Made by a program: the position numbers and the translations under genes. DNA of 64,000 bases. Origin: PALSA-555 sp963821325. Its GTDB lineage: Bacteria; Actinomycetota; Acidimicrobiia; IMCC26256; PALSA-555. The notes beneath the pieces are model-generated. The model did no database searches. It had not been told where the DNA came from and was given only the letters and a program-made list of their open reading frames with translations. Shown one piece after another: positions 25,327 through 34,730 of the stretch (position 1 is its first letter; the number at the start of each line of letters is the position of its first letter). The stretch covers positions 682,001 to 746,000 of the forward strand of contig CAWGDC010000001.1 of assembly GCA_963821325.1 (NCBI GenBank), in the 5' to 3' direction.

Positions 25327-26382
25327 TTACGCCCCGAGTCGCTTCAGCACCGCGTCGGCTTCGTCGACGATGCGCTCGACGAGCGCCGCGACGGTCGGCA
25401 GGTCGTCGATGACGCCGACGACCTGCCCGCTCGACATGACACCGAGGTCGGGTCGCCCGTCGACCATCGCGGTCTTCAGCAGCATCGGCGTGTTCGCCGC
25501 CATGAGCACCTGGCTCCACGTCAGGTCCTGGGACCGGCGCATCGCGCGGCCCTCCGAGACGAGGTCCCGCCAGCGCAGCCCGGACAGCGCCTTGAACCGG
25601 GCCGCGTTCCGCACGGCGCGGGGCAGGCGGGTGAGGGCGCTGCTGCGGTCGAGGCGCTCCGTGAGGTCGGTGCGCAGCACGCGGTGCGGGACACCGTCGA
25701 CCTGGGTGGTGACGAGCGTGTCGGTGACGGTCTTGGACCGGTAGAGGTCCTTCACCGCGGCGCCGACCGGGCTGTCCTCGGTGAGCAGGAACCGGGTGCC
25801 CATGGCGATGCCGGCCGCGCCGTAGGCGAGCGCGGCGACGAGGCCCCGGCCGTCGAAGAACCCGCCGGCGGCGATGACGGGCACGTCGACCGTGTCGAGC
25901 ACCTGGGGGAGCAGCAAGGAGGTGGGGACCGGGCCGGTGTGGCCGCCGCCCTCGCCGCCTTGGACGAGCACGGCGTCGGCGCCCCACCCCACGACCTTCT
26001 CGGCGTGGCGCTTCGCGCCGATCGACGGGATGACGACCACGCCGCCCTCCTTCAGGCGGGCGATGAGCTCCGGGTTCGGGGCGAGCGCGAACGACGCCAC
26101 CTTCACGCCCTCGTCGATGAGGAGCGCGCAGCGGTCCGCGGCGTCGGGGGCGTCGGAGCGCAGGTTCACCCCGAACGGGGCGTCGGTGCGGGCCCGCGTC
26201 TCGGTGATCGCGGCGCGCAGCTGCTCGAAGTCCATCGTGCCGGCGGCGAGGATCCCGAGCCCGCCCGCGTTCGCGGTCGCGGACGTGAGGCGGGGCCCGG
26301 CGACCCACCCCATGCCCGTCTGGACGATCGGGACGCGGATCCCGCACAGGTCGCAGAGCTCGGTGTGCAGGGTCGGGTGCAT
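25327..26382 (-). CDS. ipdC: Nitronate-monooxygenase-family flavoprotein, IpdC-like
   Basis: A 351-residue FMN TIM-barrel protein: IVQTGMGWVAGPRLTSATANAGGLGILAAG at the start, VQGGEGGGHTGPVPTSLLLPQV with the conserved His near 143, IAAGGFFDGRGLVAALAYGAAGIAMGTRFLLTEDS. Annotated generally as 2-nitropropane dioxygenase, but position directly after ipdA-ipdB and its length match IpdC of the mycobacterial HIP pathway, which acts on a ring C/D CoA intermediate. Its ATG overlaps the ipdB stop by one base (TGATG), indicating coupling. Confidence 0.9.
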   Translation of the reverse strand: MHPTLHTELCDLCGIRVPIVQTGMGWVAGPRLTSATANAGGLGILAAGTMDFEQLRAAITETRARTDAPFGVNLRSDAPDAADRCALLIDEGVKVASFALAPNPELIARLKEGGVVVIPSIGAKRHAEKVVGWGADAVLVQGGEGGGHTGPVPTSLLLPQVLDTVDVPVIAAGGFFDGRGLVAALAYGAAGIAMGTRFLLTEDSPVGAAVKDLYRSKTVTDTLVTTQVDGVPHRVLRTDLTERLDRSSALTRLPRAVRNAARFKALSGLRWRDLVSEGRAMRRSQDLTWSQVLMAANTPMLLKTAMVDGRPDLGVMSSGQVVGVIDDLPTVAALVERIVDEADAVLKRLGA

Positions 26383-27142
26383 CAGCCGGCGATCTCGCGC
26401 TCCCGTTGCCCGGCCGGGTCGAGCACGTCGCGCAGCAGGCCCAGCTCCTCGTCGGTGGGTGCCCGGGTCGTCGGGATCGGGTCGGGGACCACGAGCGGGA
26501 AGCCGGTGGCCTCCGTGACCGCGTCGAGGGTCACGCCGGGGTGCAGGGTCCGGATCCGCATGCGGTGGTCGTCGGTCTCGAAGTCGAAGCTGCCGAGGTT
26601 GGACACGACGCGGCGGATCTCGTGGAAGCGGGTGGCGCTCGGCCCGGCGGCGGCGGCCCGGTCGTAGCCGACGCCGGACACGCAGTCGACGGCGGGCACG
26701 AACACGCGCGGCGAATGGTTCGGCACCCAGTAGCTCGTCGGGTCGTTCACCGTGTTGCCGGGGGCGCCCCGGACGCCGAGCAGCTGGGCCTTCGGGCGGG
26801 CCCAGGGTCCGATGCACGCGATGTTCTGGTTGCCGTGCTGGTCGACCTGCGTGGCGCCCATCATGACGTGGCGGCGGCCGGACCACACGACGTCGAACAT
26901 GTGCCCGAACGGGAGCCACGCCTCGACGACCTTCGGGGCGGTGTCGTCACCGAGGGGGATCGGCGCGCCGAGGATGAGGGCGTCCCCGTCGGTGTAGATG
27001 AGGTCGGGCTCGAAGGTGAGCGCGGCCAAGCGAGCCCCGAGGGTGGGGATCACCCCGATGGGGCTGGCGACGATCTCGCCGTCGCCGCGGAACGCCTCGG
27101 CGCAGGCCACGACGCACCGCTCGGCGCGGGTCGGGTCAGCGG

Positions 27143-27146
<4 letters not shown>
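26382..27146 (-). CDS. ipdB: CoA-transferase-fold subunit beta, IpdB-like
   Basis: A 254-residue class I CoA-transferase beta-type subunit: GEIVASPIGVIPTLGARLAALTFEPDLIYTDGDA, FGHMFDVVWSGRRHVMMGATQVDQHGNQNIACIG and TNDP-type NTVNDPTSYWVPNHSPRVF. In mycobacteria IpdA and IpdB form a heteromer that, despite the transferase fold, hydrolyses the last carbocycle (ring C) of the steroid nucleus. Start overlaps the ipdA stop by four bases (ATGA). Order ipdA-ipdB-ipdC is the same as in mycobacteria. Confidence 0.92.
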
Positions 27147-27990
<844 letters not shown>

Positions 27991-27994
<4 letters not shown>

Positions 27995-28738
27995 CGGGTC
28001 CGCTCCGCGAGCGCGGCTCGGGCCTCGGCGGGCGCGGGCGTGAGGTTCAGCTCGAACACGAGGCCCATCTCGCGCCGGAAGGCGCGGCGGCTGTCGACCG
28101 GGTCGATGGCGTGCAGCGACGCGCGGGCGCGGCGCAGCACGAGCGGGCTCTTCGCCGCGAGGGTCGACGCCACGGACCGCGCGGCGGCCAGCAGGTCGTC
28201 GCGGGGCACGACCTGCTCGACGCCGCCCCACCCGGCGACCGCCGCCGCGCTGACGCGCTGCCCGCTGTAGGCGAGCCAGCGGGCCTTCTTCTCGGGCACG
28301 AGGCGGGCCAGCTGCGTCGCGGTGCCGAGCCCGCCGACGTCGACCTCGGGGAGCCCGAACGTGGCGTCCTCGGCGGCGACGACGACGTCGGCGTTGCCGA
28401 CCAACCCGACGCCCGTGGCGAGGCAGAAGCCGTGCACCGCGGCGACGACCGGTACGGCGCACTCGTCGACGGCGGCGTACGCGTCGGCGCAGGCCCGGGT
28501 CACCTCGACGACGGCGCGGGCCCCGCCCTCGGCCAGCTCGCGCACGTCGACCCCCGCCGCGAAGCCGCGCGGCAGCGCCGAGCGGAGCAGCAGCACGCGG
28601 GTCGTCGGGTCATCGGCCGCCTCGCGCACCGCCCGGGCCAGCTCCCGGAACCCCGCCGTGGGCAGCGCGTTCGACGGGCGCGACGTCGAGCACCACCTCG
28701 ACGACGCCCGCGACGACGCGCTCGGTGCGGATCCCCAT
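27991..28738 (-). CDS. echA20: Enoyl-CoA hydratase family protein, EchA20-like, with a +1 frameshift near the N-terminus
   Basis: Crotonase-fold enzyme; mycobacterial EchA20 opens ring D of the HIP skeleton hydrolytically and is encoded immediately before ipdA, as here. Most of the protein is intact (VPVVAAVHGFCLATGVGLVGNADVVVA, ATFGLPEVDVGGLG, MGLVFELNL). The first 21 codons from the ATG at 28738 (MGIRTERVVAGVVEVVLDVAP) are in another frame: at 28672-28673 GTCG stands where one Val codon is expected, and removing a base restores the family motif VNALP. Intact length would be about 248 residues. A TAGGGT box lies eight bases before the ATG. Confidence 0.85.
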
Positions 28739-28813
28739 GCCCGCGGACCCTATCCCGGGACACCGGGAAGCTCGCCGGCCCGATCACCTCGCGCCGTGGC
28801 CGTCGCCGCCCGG

Positions 28814-28819
28814 TAGGTT
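28814..28819 (+). promoter_or_regulatory. -10 box TAGGTT, leaderless rpiA promoter
   Basis: TAGGTT precedes the GTG of rpiA by seven bases, in the 88-base divergent gap with the echA20-ipdABC operon. No CAAG-type KstR2 half sites were noticed in this gap. Confidence 0.5.
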
Positions 28820-28826
28820 CGCAGGC

Positions 28827-29561
28827 GTGCCCGACGAGCAGGCGGCGCGGAAGCGGCAGGCCGCCGAGGCGGCGGTGGGCGAGATCCGATCGGGCATGAC
28901 CATCGGGCTCGGCACCGGCAGCACCGCGGTGTTCGCCACCCGGCGGGTCGGGGCGCTGCTCCAGGCGGGCGAGCTGCGCGACGTCGTCGCGTTCGCGACG
29001 TCGGACGCGACCCGCCAGGAGGCGGAGGCGCTCGGCATCCCGATGCTCGCCGACGACCTGCCCCGCGACCTCGACGTCACCATCGACGGCGCGGACGAGG
29101 TCGATCCCGACTTGAACCTCATCAAGGGCGGTGGGGGTGCGCACCTGCGCGAGAAGCTCGTCGCCCAGGCGACGCGACGGGAGCTCATCGTCGTCGACGA
29201 CACGAAGCTGTCGCCGCGGCTCGGCACGCGGCATCCCGTCCCGCTCGAGGTCCTCGAGCTCGGCTGGGAGTCGCAGGATCGCTTCGTCACGTCGCTCGGT
29301 GGCACGGCCGTGATGCGGCGCACCGCCGACGGCGCGCCGGTGCGCACCGACCAGGGCAACCTGATCCTCGACGCCGCCTTCGGGCCGATCGGCGACCCGG
29401 TCGGGCTCGCCGCGGCGCTCGCGGCGCGCGCCGGGATCCTGGCCCACGGCCTGTTCTTGGGGTTGACCGCCGCGGTCGTCGTCGCCGGCGCCGACGGGGT
29501 GCGCTGGCTCACGCCTCCTGGAAGCGACGGTTCCGTCGGCGGAACAGCGCGTACGCGGTGA
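28827..29561 (+). CDS. rpiA: Ribose-5-phosphate isomerase A
   Basis: Interconverts ribose-5-phosphate and ribulose-5-phosphate in the pentose phosphate pathway. The 244-residue protein has GLGTGSTAVFATRRVG near 30 (phosphate loop), TIDGADEVDPDLNLIKGGGGAHLREKLVAQA near 90-120 (catalytic Asp, Glu, Lys) and DQGNLILDAAFG. The GTG at 28827 is chosen from the TAGGTT box seven bases upstream; the frame is open to an earlier ATG at 28725. Its 3' end overlaps the convergent membrane gene by 53 bases. It is a housekeeping gene embedded in the steroid island. Confidence 0.95.
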   Translation: MPDEQAARKRQAAEAAVGEIRSGMTIGLGTGSTAVFATRRVGALLQAGELRDVVAFATSDATRQEAEALGIPMLADDLPRDLDVTIDGADEVDPDLNLIKGGGGAHLREKLVAQATRRELIVVDDTKLSPRLGTRHPVPLEVLELGWESQDRFVTSLGGTAVMRRTADGAPVRTDQGNLILDAAFGPIGDPVGLAAALAARAGILAHGLFLGLTAAVVVAGADGVRWLTPPGSDGSVGGTARTR

Positions 29562-30549
29562 GCCCGGCGGGGAGCGGCAGCCAGAACGACACCAGCCGGT
29601 AGCTGAGGGTGGCGAGCACGGCGTCGCCCGCGGGGACGCCGGCGAGGGCCAGCACGCCGGTGAGGCCGGCCTCGACGAACCCCAGGCCCCCCGGCGTGAT
29701 CGGGATCATGCCGAGCACGGCGGCGGTGGCGTACGCGAGGAGCACCACGCCGGGGTCGGGTCGGGCACCGACCGCGGCGAGCGCGGCGAGCAGCGCGGCG
29801 TAGTCGAACGCCCACTTGCCGGTCGAGGCGAGGAGCGCGGCCCACCACCGCTTGCCGAGTGCCTTCGTGACGAGGTCACGCTCGGCGTGCAGCCGCTCGG
29901 GGAGGTCGGTGACGGGCGGGTGGTGGCGCAGCACGAGGTTGCGCAGCACCTGGATCCCGGCACCGATCCGGTTGATGGCCCGGTCCGAGGTCACGAGGAC
30001 GGCACCGATCGCGATGAGCAGCACGAACGCGCCGAACCCGACCCACGCGGCCTGCTGGAGGCCCGGGCTGAGCGGCGCGCCGAAGAGCGAGAGGAGCAGG
30101 CCGAGCGGCGGGATGGCGGCGAGCGTCGCGAGCTGCAAGAGCGTGACCGCGGTGAGCGCCGACCCGGCGGCGGGCGCGTCGATCCCGGACGCGGCGAGCA
30201 TCCGGTACTGCAGGGCGGCGCCGGCCGCGGCGCCGGCGGGCACGACCCGGCTGAGGGCGTGCCCGGCCAGCTGCGAGGTGGCGATCGCGAACCAGTGGCC
30301 GGCGCGCAGCGCCAACGCGATGAGCCACCAGACGCACACGAGGCTGACCGCCTCGGCGAGGACCGCGACCGCGATCCAGCCGGGGTTGAGGTGCGCGAGG
30401 CGCGGCCACGACGAGAGCACCTCGCCGAGCGTCGGCGCGAAGAGGTAGAGGACGACGAGCCCGACGACGAGGAGCACGGCCCGCTGGGTCCGCTTGCCCC
30501 ACCAGGGCGCCGGCCCCGGGGCCTCGACGCTCATGCCGTCGACGCTCAC
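29509..30549 (-). CDS. Flippase-like / LPG synthase transmembrane-domain protein
   Basis: A polytopic inner-membrane protein of about 346 residues with eight or so helices, including the family hallmarks GHALSRVVPAGAAAGAALQYRML and ITPGGLGFVEAGLTGVLALAGVP. It belongs to the UPF0104/AglD-MprF N-terminal family, thought to move lipids or lipid-linked molecules across the membrane. The GTG at 30549 is preferred over the ATG at 30534 because a TACCGT box lies exactly six bases before it. It is divergent from the second LLM gene; substrate unknown. Confidence 0.82.
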   Translation of the reverse strand: MSVDGMSVEAPGPAPWWGKRTQRAVLLVVGLVVLYLFAPTLGEVLSSWPRLAHLNPGWIAVAVLAEAVSLVCVWWLIALALRAGHWFAIATSQLAGHALSRVVPAGAAAGAALQYRMLAASGIDAPAAGSALTAVTLLQLATLAAIPPLGLLLSLFGAPLSPGLQQAAWVGFGAFVLLIAIGAVLVTSDRAINRIGAGIQVLRNLVLRHHPPVTDLPERLHAERDLVTKALGKRWWAALLASTGKWAFDYAALLAALAAVGARPDPGVVLLAYATAAVLGMIPITPGGLGFVEAGLTGVLALAGVPAGDAVLATLSYRLVSFWLPLPAGLTAYALFRRRNRRFQEA

Positions 30550-30555
30550 CCCCGG

Positions 30556-30602
30556 ACGGTACCGATCGGGACCCACCGTGGCCCACCCGCCGGGCGTAGC
30601 GT
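30556..30602. promoter_or_regulatory. Divergent pair of leaderless -10 boxes (flippase and LLM genes)
   Basis: On the minus strand TACCGT (30561-30556) is six bases before the flippase GTG; on the plus strand TAGCGT (30597-30602) is six bases before the LLM ATG. The 59-base gap therefore holds two back-to-back leaderless promoters. Confidence 0.55.
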
Positions 30603-30608
30603 CCCGCG

Positions 30609-31473
30609 ATGCGCTTCGGGCTGCTGGCCCCCTGCGAGGGGTCGTTCCTCTCCTCGCCCGACCGGGTGGGCGCCTACGCCCAGGCGGCGGAGGCGGCCGG
30701 CTTCGAGTCGATCTGGGTGTTCGAGCACGCGGTGATCCCGGCCGACTACCGGTCCCGTTACCCGTACAACGCGGAGGGCCGCGTCACCATCGAGGACGAC
30801 GACATCCCGGACCCGCTCGCGCTGCTGGCGTTCCTCGCCGGACGGACCACCCGCCTGGTCCTCGGCACGGGCGTGCTGATCCTCCCGCAGCGCAGCCCGG
30901 TGCTGTGCGCGAAGGAGTGCGCGACCGTCGACCGGCTGTCGGGTGGCCGGCTGCGGCTCGGGATCGGTGTCGGCTGGCTGCGCGAGGAGGCCGAGGCGGT
31001 CGGGACGCGCTTCGAGGACCGCGGTGCCCGCACCGACGAGTACATCGAGGCCATGCGCGTCCTGTGGCGCGACCCGGAGCCGACCTTCCACGGCGCGCAC
31101 ACCCGCTTCGAGCGCGCCAAGTCGAACCCCAAGCCGGTGCAGCCCGGCGGCGTCCCGATCCTCGTCGGGGGCCACAGCGTCGCGGCGGCGCGCCGCGCCG
31201 GTCGGCTCGGCGACGGCTACTTCCCGATCGGGTTGCGTCACGACGACTTCACCGCCCGCCTCGGCGTGCTGCAGGCCGCGGCTCGGGAGCGGGGCCGTGA
31301 CCCCGACACGATCGAGCTGACGTACAGCGGGTCGACGAAGCCCGACCGGGTGCGCCAGTACGCCGACCTGGGGGTGGCGCGGTCGGGTCGTCGCGGTGTG
31401 GGACACCGAACCGGACGCCTACCGGCGCGCGTTCGACGAGCTGTCCCGCACCCTCATCGAGCCGTGCCGCTGA
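30609..31473 (+). CDS. LLM class (F420-dependent type) oxidoreductase, +1 frameshift near the C-terminus
   Basis: TIM-barrel luciferase-like oxidoreductase: AEAAGFESIWVFEHAVIP near 28-45, LVLGTGVLILPQRSP, LSGGRLRLGIGVGWLREEAEAVG and KPVQPGGVPILVGGHS. It is a paralogue type of the protein at 20599. Near 31385 the frame shifts by one base; the restored tail reads AVWDTEPDAYRRAFDELSRTLIEPCR and stops at 31473, giving about 287 residues. The site fits the doubled-wobble pattern (CGGT for one Arg codon). Substrate unknown; location in the steroid island suggests a role on ring intermediates. Confidence 0.83.
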
Positions 31474-31480
31474 TCGATGA

Positions 31481-32671
31481 TCAGCGGGTCACGATGACGC
31501 AGGACCCGTGCCCGAAAAGACCCTGGTTGATCGCCAGGCCCACGGTGGCGTCGTCGACCTGACGGTCGCCGGCCTCGCCGCGCAGCTGGGTGGCGAGCTC
31601 GCACACCTGGGCGAGCGCCTGCGCGGGGATGGCCTCCCCGAAGCAGGCCAGCCCGCCGCTCGGGTTCACCGGTACCCGGCCGCCGAGCGTCGTCGCCCCC
31701 GAGTGCAGCAGCGCCTCGGCCTCCCCCGGGCCGCACAGCCCGATGTTCTCGTACCAGTCGAGCTCGAGCGCGGTCGAGAGGTCATAGACCTCGGCGCAGC
31801 TCAGGTCGGCCGGGCCGAGGCCCGCCTCCTCGTACGCCGCCGCCGCGATCGCGTCCCGGAACGGGCGTGGGGGCGGCGGTGCGCCGACGCCGGAGTCGGT
31901 GGCGATGTCGGGCAGATCCAGGTCGGTGTTCGGGTAGGTCGGCGTGACGGTCGACACCGCGGCGAGGCGCAGCTGACGTGCCCGGTCGTCGCGGCGCACG
32001 GCGACGTCGTCGCGGGCGAGCACGACGGCGGCGGCGCCGTCGCTCGTCGCGCAGATGTCGACGAGGCGCAGCGGGTCGGCCACGACCGGCGACTCGGCGA
32101 TCTCGTCCTCGGTGAACACCTTGCGGTACCGAGCGTTCGGGTTCGACAGGCCGTGGCGGCTGTTCTTGACCTTCACCGCGGCGAAGTCCTTCGCGGTCGC
32201 GCCGTACCGCTCCATGCGGCGGCGGGCGTAGAGCCCGAAGTACGTCGGGTTCGTCGCGCCCAGCAGATGGAAGCGCAGCCAGTCGGGATCCTCCGGGCGC
32301 TCGCCGGGCAGCGGCCCGAAGAAGCCCTTCGGCGCGGTGTCGGCGCCGACGACCAGCGCGACGTCGGCCTGGCCGGCGAGCAGCCGGGCCCGGGCCGTGT
32401 CGAGCGCGACCGCGCCGGACGCGCACGCGGCGTAGCTCGACGACACCGGCAGCCCCGACCAGCCGAGCGCCTGCGCGAACGTCGAGCCGGCGACGTATCC
32501 CGGGTAGCCGTTGCGCATCGTGTCGCCGGCCGCGAGGTACTGCACGTCGGCCATCGCCACGCCGGCGTCGGCGAGCGCGGCGCGGGCCGCGACGACGCCG
32601 TACTCGACGAAGTTCCGGCCCCACTTGCCCCACGGGTGCATCCCGATCCCGAGGATCCGCACGTCGCTCAT
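31481..32671 (-). CDS. Thiolase-like lipid-transfer protein (Ltp/SCP-x type), probable retro-aldolase subunit
   Basis: A 396-residue thiolase-fold protein of the sterol-carrier-protein-x group: GIGMHPWGKWGRNFVEYGVVAARAAL at the start, C83 in SYAACASGAVALDTA, AEVYDLSTALELDWYENIGL and VNPSGGLACFGEAIPA. In mycobacterial steroid catabolism Ltp proteins work with DUF35 partners as side-chain retro-aldolases. Here a DUF35 gene overlaps its start by four bases, supporting such a complex, although other Ltp proteins have unknown functions. Order echA-DUF35-ltp suggests one operon. Confidence 0.88.
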   Translation of the reverse strand: MSDVRILGIGMHPWGKWGRNFVEYGVVAARAALADAGVAMADVQYLAAGDTMRNGYPGYVAGSTFAQALGWSGLPVSSSYAACASGAVALDTARARLLAGQADVALVVGADTAPKGFFGPLPGERPEDPDWLRFHLLGATNPTYFGLYARRRMERYGATAKDFAAVKVKNSRHGLSNPNARYRKVFTEDEIAESPVVADPLRLVDICATSDGAAAVVLARDDVAVRRDDRARQLRLAAVSTVTPTYPNTDLDLPDIATDSGVGAPPPPRPFRDAIAAAAYEEAGLGPADLSCAEVYDLSTALELDWYENIGLCGPGEAEALLHSGATTLGGRVPVNPSGGLACFGEAIPAQALAQVCELATQLRGEAGDRQVDDATVGLAINQGLFGHGSCVIVTR

Positions 32672-33102
32672 CCGTCACCCTCCGGCTGCCACTTCCACAC
32701 CGTGCGCTCCGCGTCGTCGTCCTCGTACAGGGTCTCGACCACCAGCCGCATCGGCTGACCGAGCTGCAGCGTGGCCGTGTCGGTGCCGCGCGCGAGCTGC
32801 CCGAGGACGACGAGCTGCTCGTCGGGCAGCTCGACCGCGGCGACGCCGTACGGCTCGAACGGGTCCCGCGCCGGGTACGGCGGCGGGGGCGCGTACCGGT
32901 TGTCGGTCCACGACCAGAGCCGACCGTGCGACGACAGGGGCGCGTCGTCGAGGGGACCGCCGTCGCAGCGCGGGTTGCGACAGAACGACCACTGCTTCGG
33001 GAAGAACCACGCGCCGCACCGCGGGCAGTGCCCCCCGAGCAGACGGGCGTCGCCGTCGTCGTCGGTGAAGAGCCCCTCGAGGACGGGCACCCGCGGCTTC
33101 AC
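32668..33102 (-). CDS. DUF35 / OB-fold zinc-ribbon protein, partner of the Ltp thiolase
   Basis: A 144-residue protein with an N-terminal zinc ribbon (HCPRCGAWFFPKQWSFCRNPRC, four cysteines) and an OB-fold (GRLWSWTDNRYAPPPPY ... PYGVAAVELPDEQLVVLGQL). DUF35 proteins bind acyl-CoA and pair with thiolase-like enzymes in steroid side-chain aldolases. It overlaps both neighbours by four bases (ATGA-type), so the three genes echA, DUF35 and ltp are coupled. Confidence 0.9.
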   Translation of the reverse strand: MKPRVPVLEGLFTDDDGDARLLGGHCPRCGAWFFPKQWSFCRNPRCDGGPLDDAPLSSHGRLWSWTDNRYAPPPPYPARDPFEPYGVAAVELPDEQLVVLGQLARGTDTATLQLGQPMRLVVETLYEDDDAERTVWKWQPEGDG

Positions 33103-33875
33103 CGGGCCTCCCCCGTCCCGCCCAGGTCGGCGTCTCGCTTCTCGACGAACGCCTGGCGCAGCTCGTCGGAGTCGCCCGAGAGGTTCAGCTCGAAGGTGAA
33201 CCCCTGCTCGAAGCGGTAGGAGCGCTTCACGTCCACCGGGTCGATGGCGTTGAGGGACTCCTTGGCCCGCCGGATCACCAGGGGGCTCTTCGCGGCGATG
33301 ACGAGCGCCAGCTCACGGGCCGTGTCGAGCAGCGCGGCGCGGGGCACGACCCGCTCGACCGTGCCGAACGCGAGCAGCTCGGCTGCCGTCACCGTCGCGC
33401 CGGTGAGGAACATGGCGCGCATCTTGTGATACGGGACGAGCCGCGCCAGGTGGGTCGCGACGCCGAGAGCGCCGCGGTCGACCTCGGGGAGCCCGAACGT
33501 CGCGTCGTCGGCGGCGACGACGACGTCGGCGTTCCCGGCGATCCCGACGCCGCCCCCGAGGCAGTAGCCGTGCACCGCGGCGATCACCGGCACCTCGCAG
33601 TCGTACACCGCGGCGAAGGTCTCCCAGCAGCCGCGGTTCACGTCGATGAGCGACTGCTTCGTCGGGTCCGCGGCCAGCTCCTTGATGTCCACGCCGGCTT
33701 GGAAGCCGCCGAGCGTCGGGTTGGCGGACACGATGAGGGCCCGCACCTCCGGGTCGCGGCCGTGCGCGCGGATCGTGTCGGCCAACTCGAACCAGCCCTT
33801 CACCGGGAGAGCGTTCACCGGCGGGTTGTCGATCACCACCTCCGCGACGTGGTCGCGGACCTCCGACCGGATCAC
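33099..33875 (-). CDS. Enoyl-CoA hydratase family protein, second EchA20-like copy
   Basis: An intact 258-residue crotonase-fold protein: VIDNPPVNALPVKGWFELADTI, GFQAGVDIKELAADPT, VIAAVHGYCLGGGVGIAGNADVVVA, ATFGLPEVDRGALGVATHL and a C-terminal RFEQGFTFELNLSGDSDELRQAFVEKR. The C-terminal stretch matches recalled EchA20 better than the frameshifted copy beside ipdA does. It may therefore be the main ring D hydrolase or a paralogue for another substrate. The GTG start at 33875 has TACGCT seven bases upstream. First gene of the echA-DUF35-ltp operon. Confidence 0.88.
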   Translation of the reverse strand: MIRSEVRDHVAEVVIDNPPVNALPVKGWFELADTIRAHGRDPEVRALIVSANPTLGGFQAGVDIKELAADPTKQSLIDVNRGCWETFAAVYDCEVPVIAAVHGYCLGGGVGIAGNADVVVAADDATFGLPEVDRGALGVATHLARLVPYHKMRAMFLTGATVTAAELLAFGTVERVVPRAALLDTARELALVIAAKSPLVIRRAKESLNAIDPVDVKRSYRFEQGFTFELNLSGDSDELRQAFVEKRDADLGGTGEAR

Positions 33876-33882
33876 GTGGCCG

Positions 33883-33910
33883 AGCGTATCGGAAGGACGT
33901 CAGGTACCGT
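33883..33910. promoter_or_regulatory. Divergent pair of leaderless -10 boxes (EchA and SDR genes)
   Basis: On the minus strand TACGCT (33888-33883) is seven bases before the EchA GTG; on the plus strand TACCGT (33905-33910) is six bases before the SDR GTG. Both fit in a 41-base gap. Confidence 0.55.
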
Positions 33911-33916
33911 CACGGC

Positions 33917-34711
33917 GTGAGCGACGTCGCGCGCCCCGCGCTCGACTACACCGGCAAGACGGTCGTCGTGACCGGCGGGTGCCGCGGCGTCGGACGCGGC
34001 ATCACCGAGCGGTTCCTCGCCGCGGGCGCGGACGTCGTGATCTGCTGCCGCCACGAACCCGACACGCTTCCCAGCGTCGGGGACCGGGCCGCGTCGTTCG
34101 TCGCCGCCGACGTGCGAGAACCGGACCAGATCGACGCGGTGGTGCGCTTCACCACCGACCGGTTCGGTCGCCTCGACGTGCTCGTCAACAACGCCGGTGG
34201 CGCGCCGCCGTCCGAGACGGCGACGGTCTCGCCGCGCTTCACGACGTCGATCGTGGCGCTGAACCTCATCGCTCCGTTCGTCTTCGCGCAGCGGGCGTAC
34301 GCCGTCATGAAGGACCAGGACGACGGGGGCGTGATCGTCAACATCTCGAGCGTGAGCGGCCTGCGGCCCTCGCCGAGCACCGCGGCGTACGGTGCCGCGA
34401 AGGCCGGGCTCATCAACCTGACCCAGACGCTCGGACTCGAGTTCGCGCCGAAGGTCCGCGTCGTGTGCGTCACCGTCGGGCTGGTGCGCACCGAGCAGGC
34501 GCACCTCTTCTACGGCGACGAGGCCGGCGTCGCGGCGGTCGGCGACACCGTCCCCGCCGGCCGGATGGCCGAGCCCGGCGACGTCGGCGACGTGTGCGTG
34601 CTCCTGGCCTCGCCGCTGGCCCGGTACGTGACCGGCGAGCAGATCGTCGTCCACGGCGGCGGCGAGTGGCCCGCCTACCTGCGCGCCACCACGTCGGATC
34701 TGCGTCGCTGA
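33917..34711 (+). CDS. Short-chain dehydrogenase/reductase
   Basis: A 264-residue NAD(P)-dependent SDR: TGGCRGVGRGITE near 20, NNAGGAPP near 95, SSVSGLRPSPSTAAYGAAKAG with catalytic Ser, Tyr and Lys near 150-170, and VHGGGEWPAYL at the end. The cluster context suggests oxidation of a hydroxy-CoA steroid intermediate, similar to the SDR pair (Rv3548c/Rv3549c) of mycobacteria; exact substrate unknown. It starts at a leaderless GTG and is divergent from the EchA operon. Confidence 0.85.
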   Translation: MSDVARPALDYTGKTVVVTGGCRGVGRGITERFLAAGADVVICCRHEPDTLPSVGDRAASFVAADVREPDQIDAVVRFTTDRFGRLDVLVNNAGGAPPSETATVSPRFTTSIVALNLIAPFVFAQRAYAVMKDQDDGGVIVNISSVSGLRPSPSTAAYGAAKAGLINLTQTLGLEFAPKVRVVCVTVGLVRTEQAHLFYGDEAGVAAVGDTVPAGRMAEPGDVGDVCVLLASPLARYVTGEQIVVHGGGEWPAYLRATTSDLRR

Positions 34712-34730
34712 GCGCGACGGGCGCGCTCGC

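Noticed and set aside
28739..28826. KstR or KstR2 operator sites in the steroid island
   Set aside because: The divergent gaps at 20579-20598, 28739-28826, 33876-33916 and 37605-37638 were read for CAAG/CTTG or AAC/GTT palindromes and none was seen.
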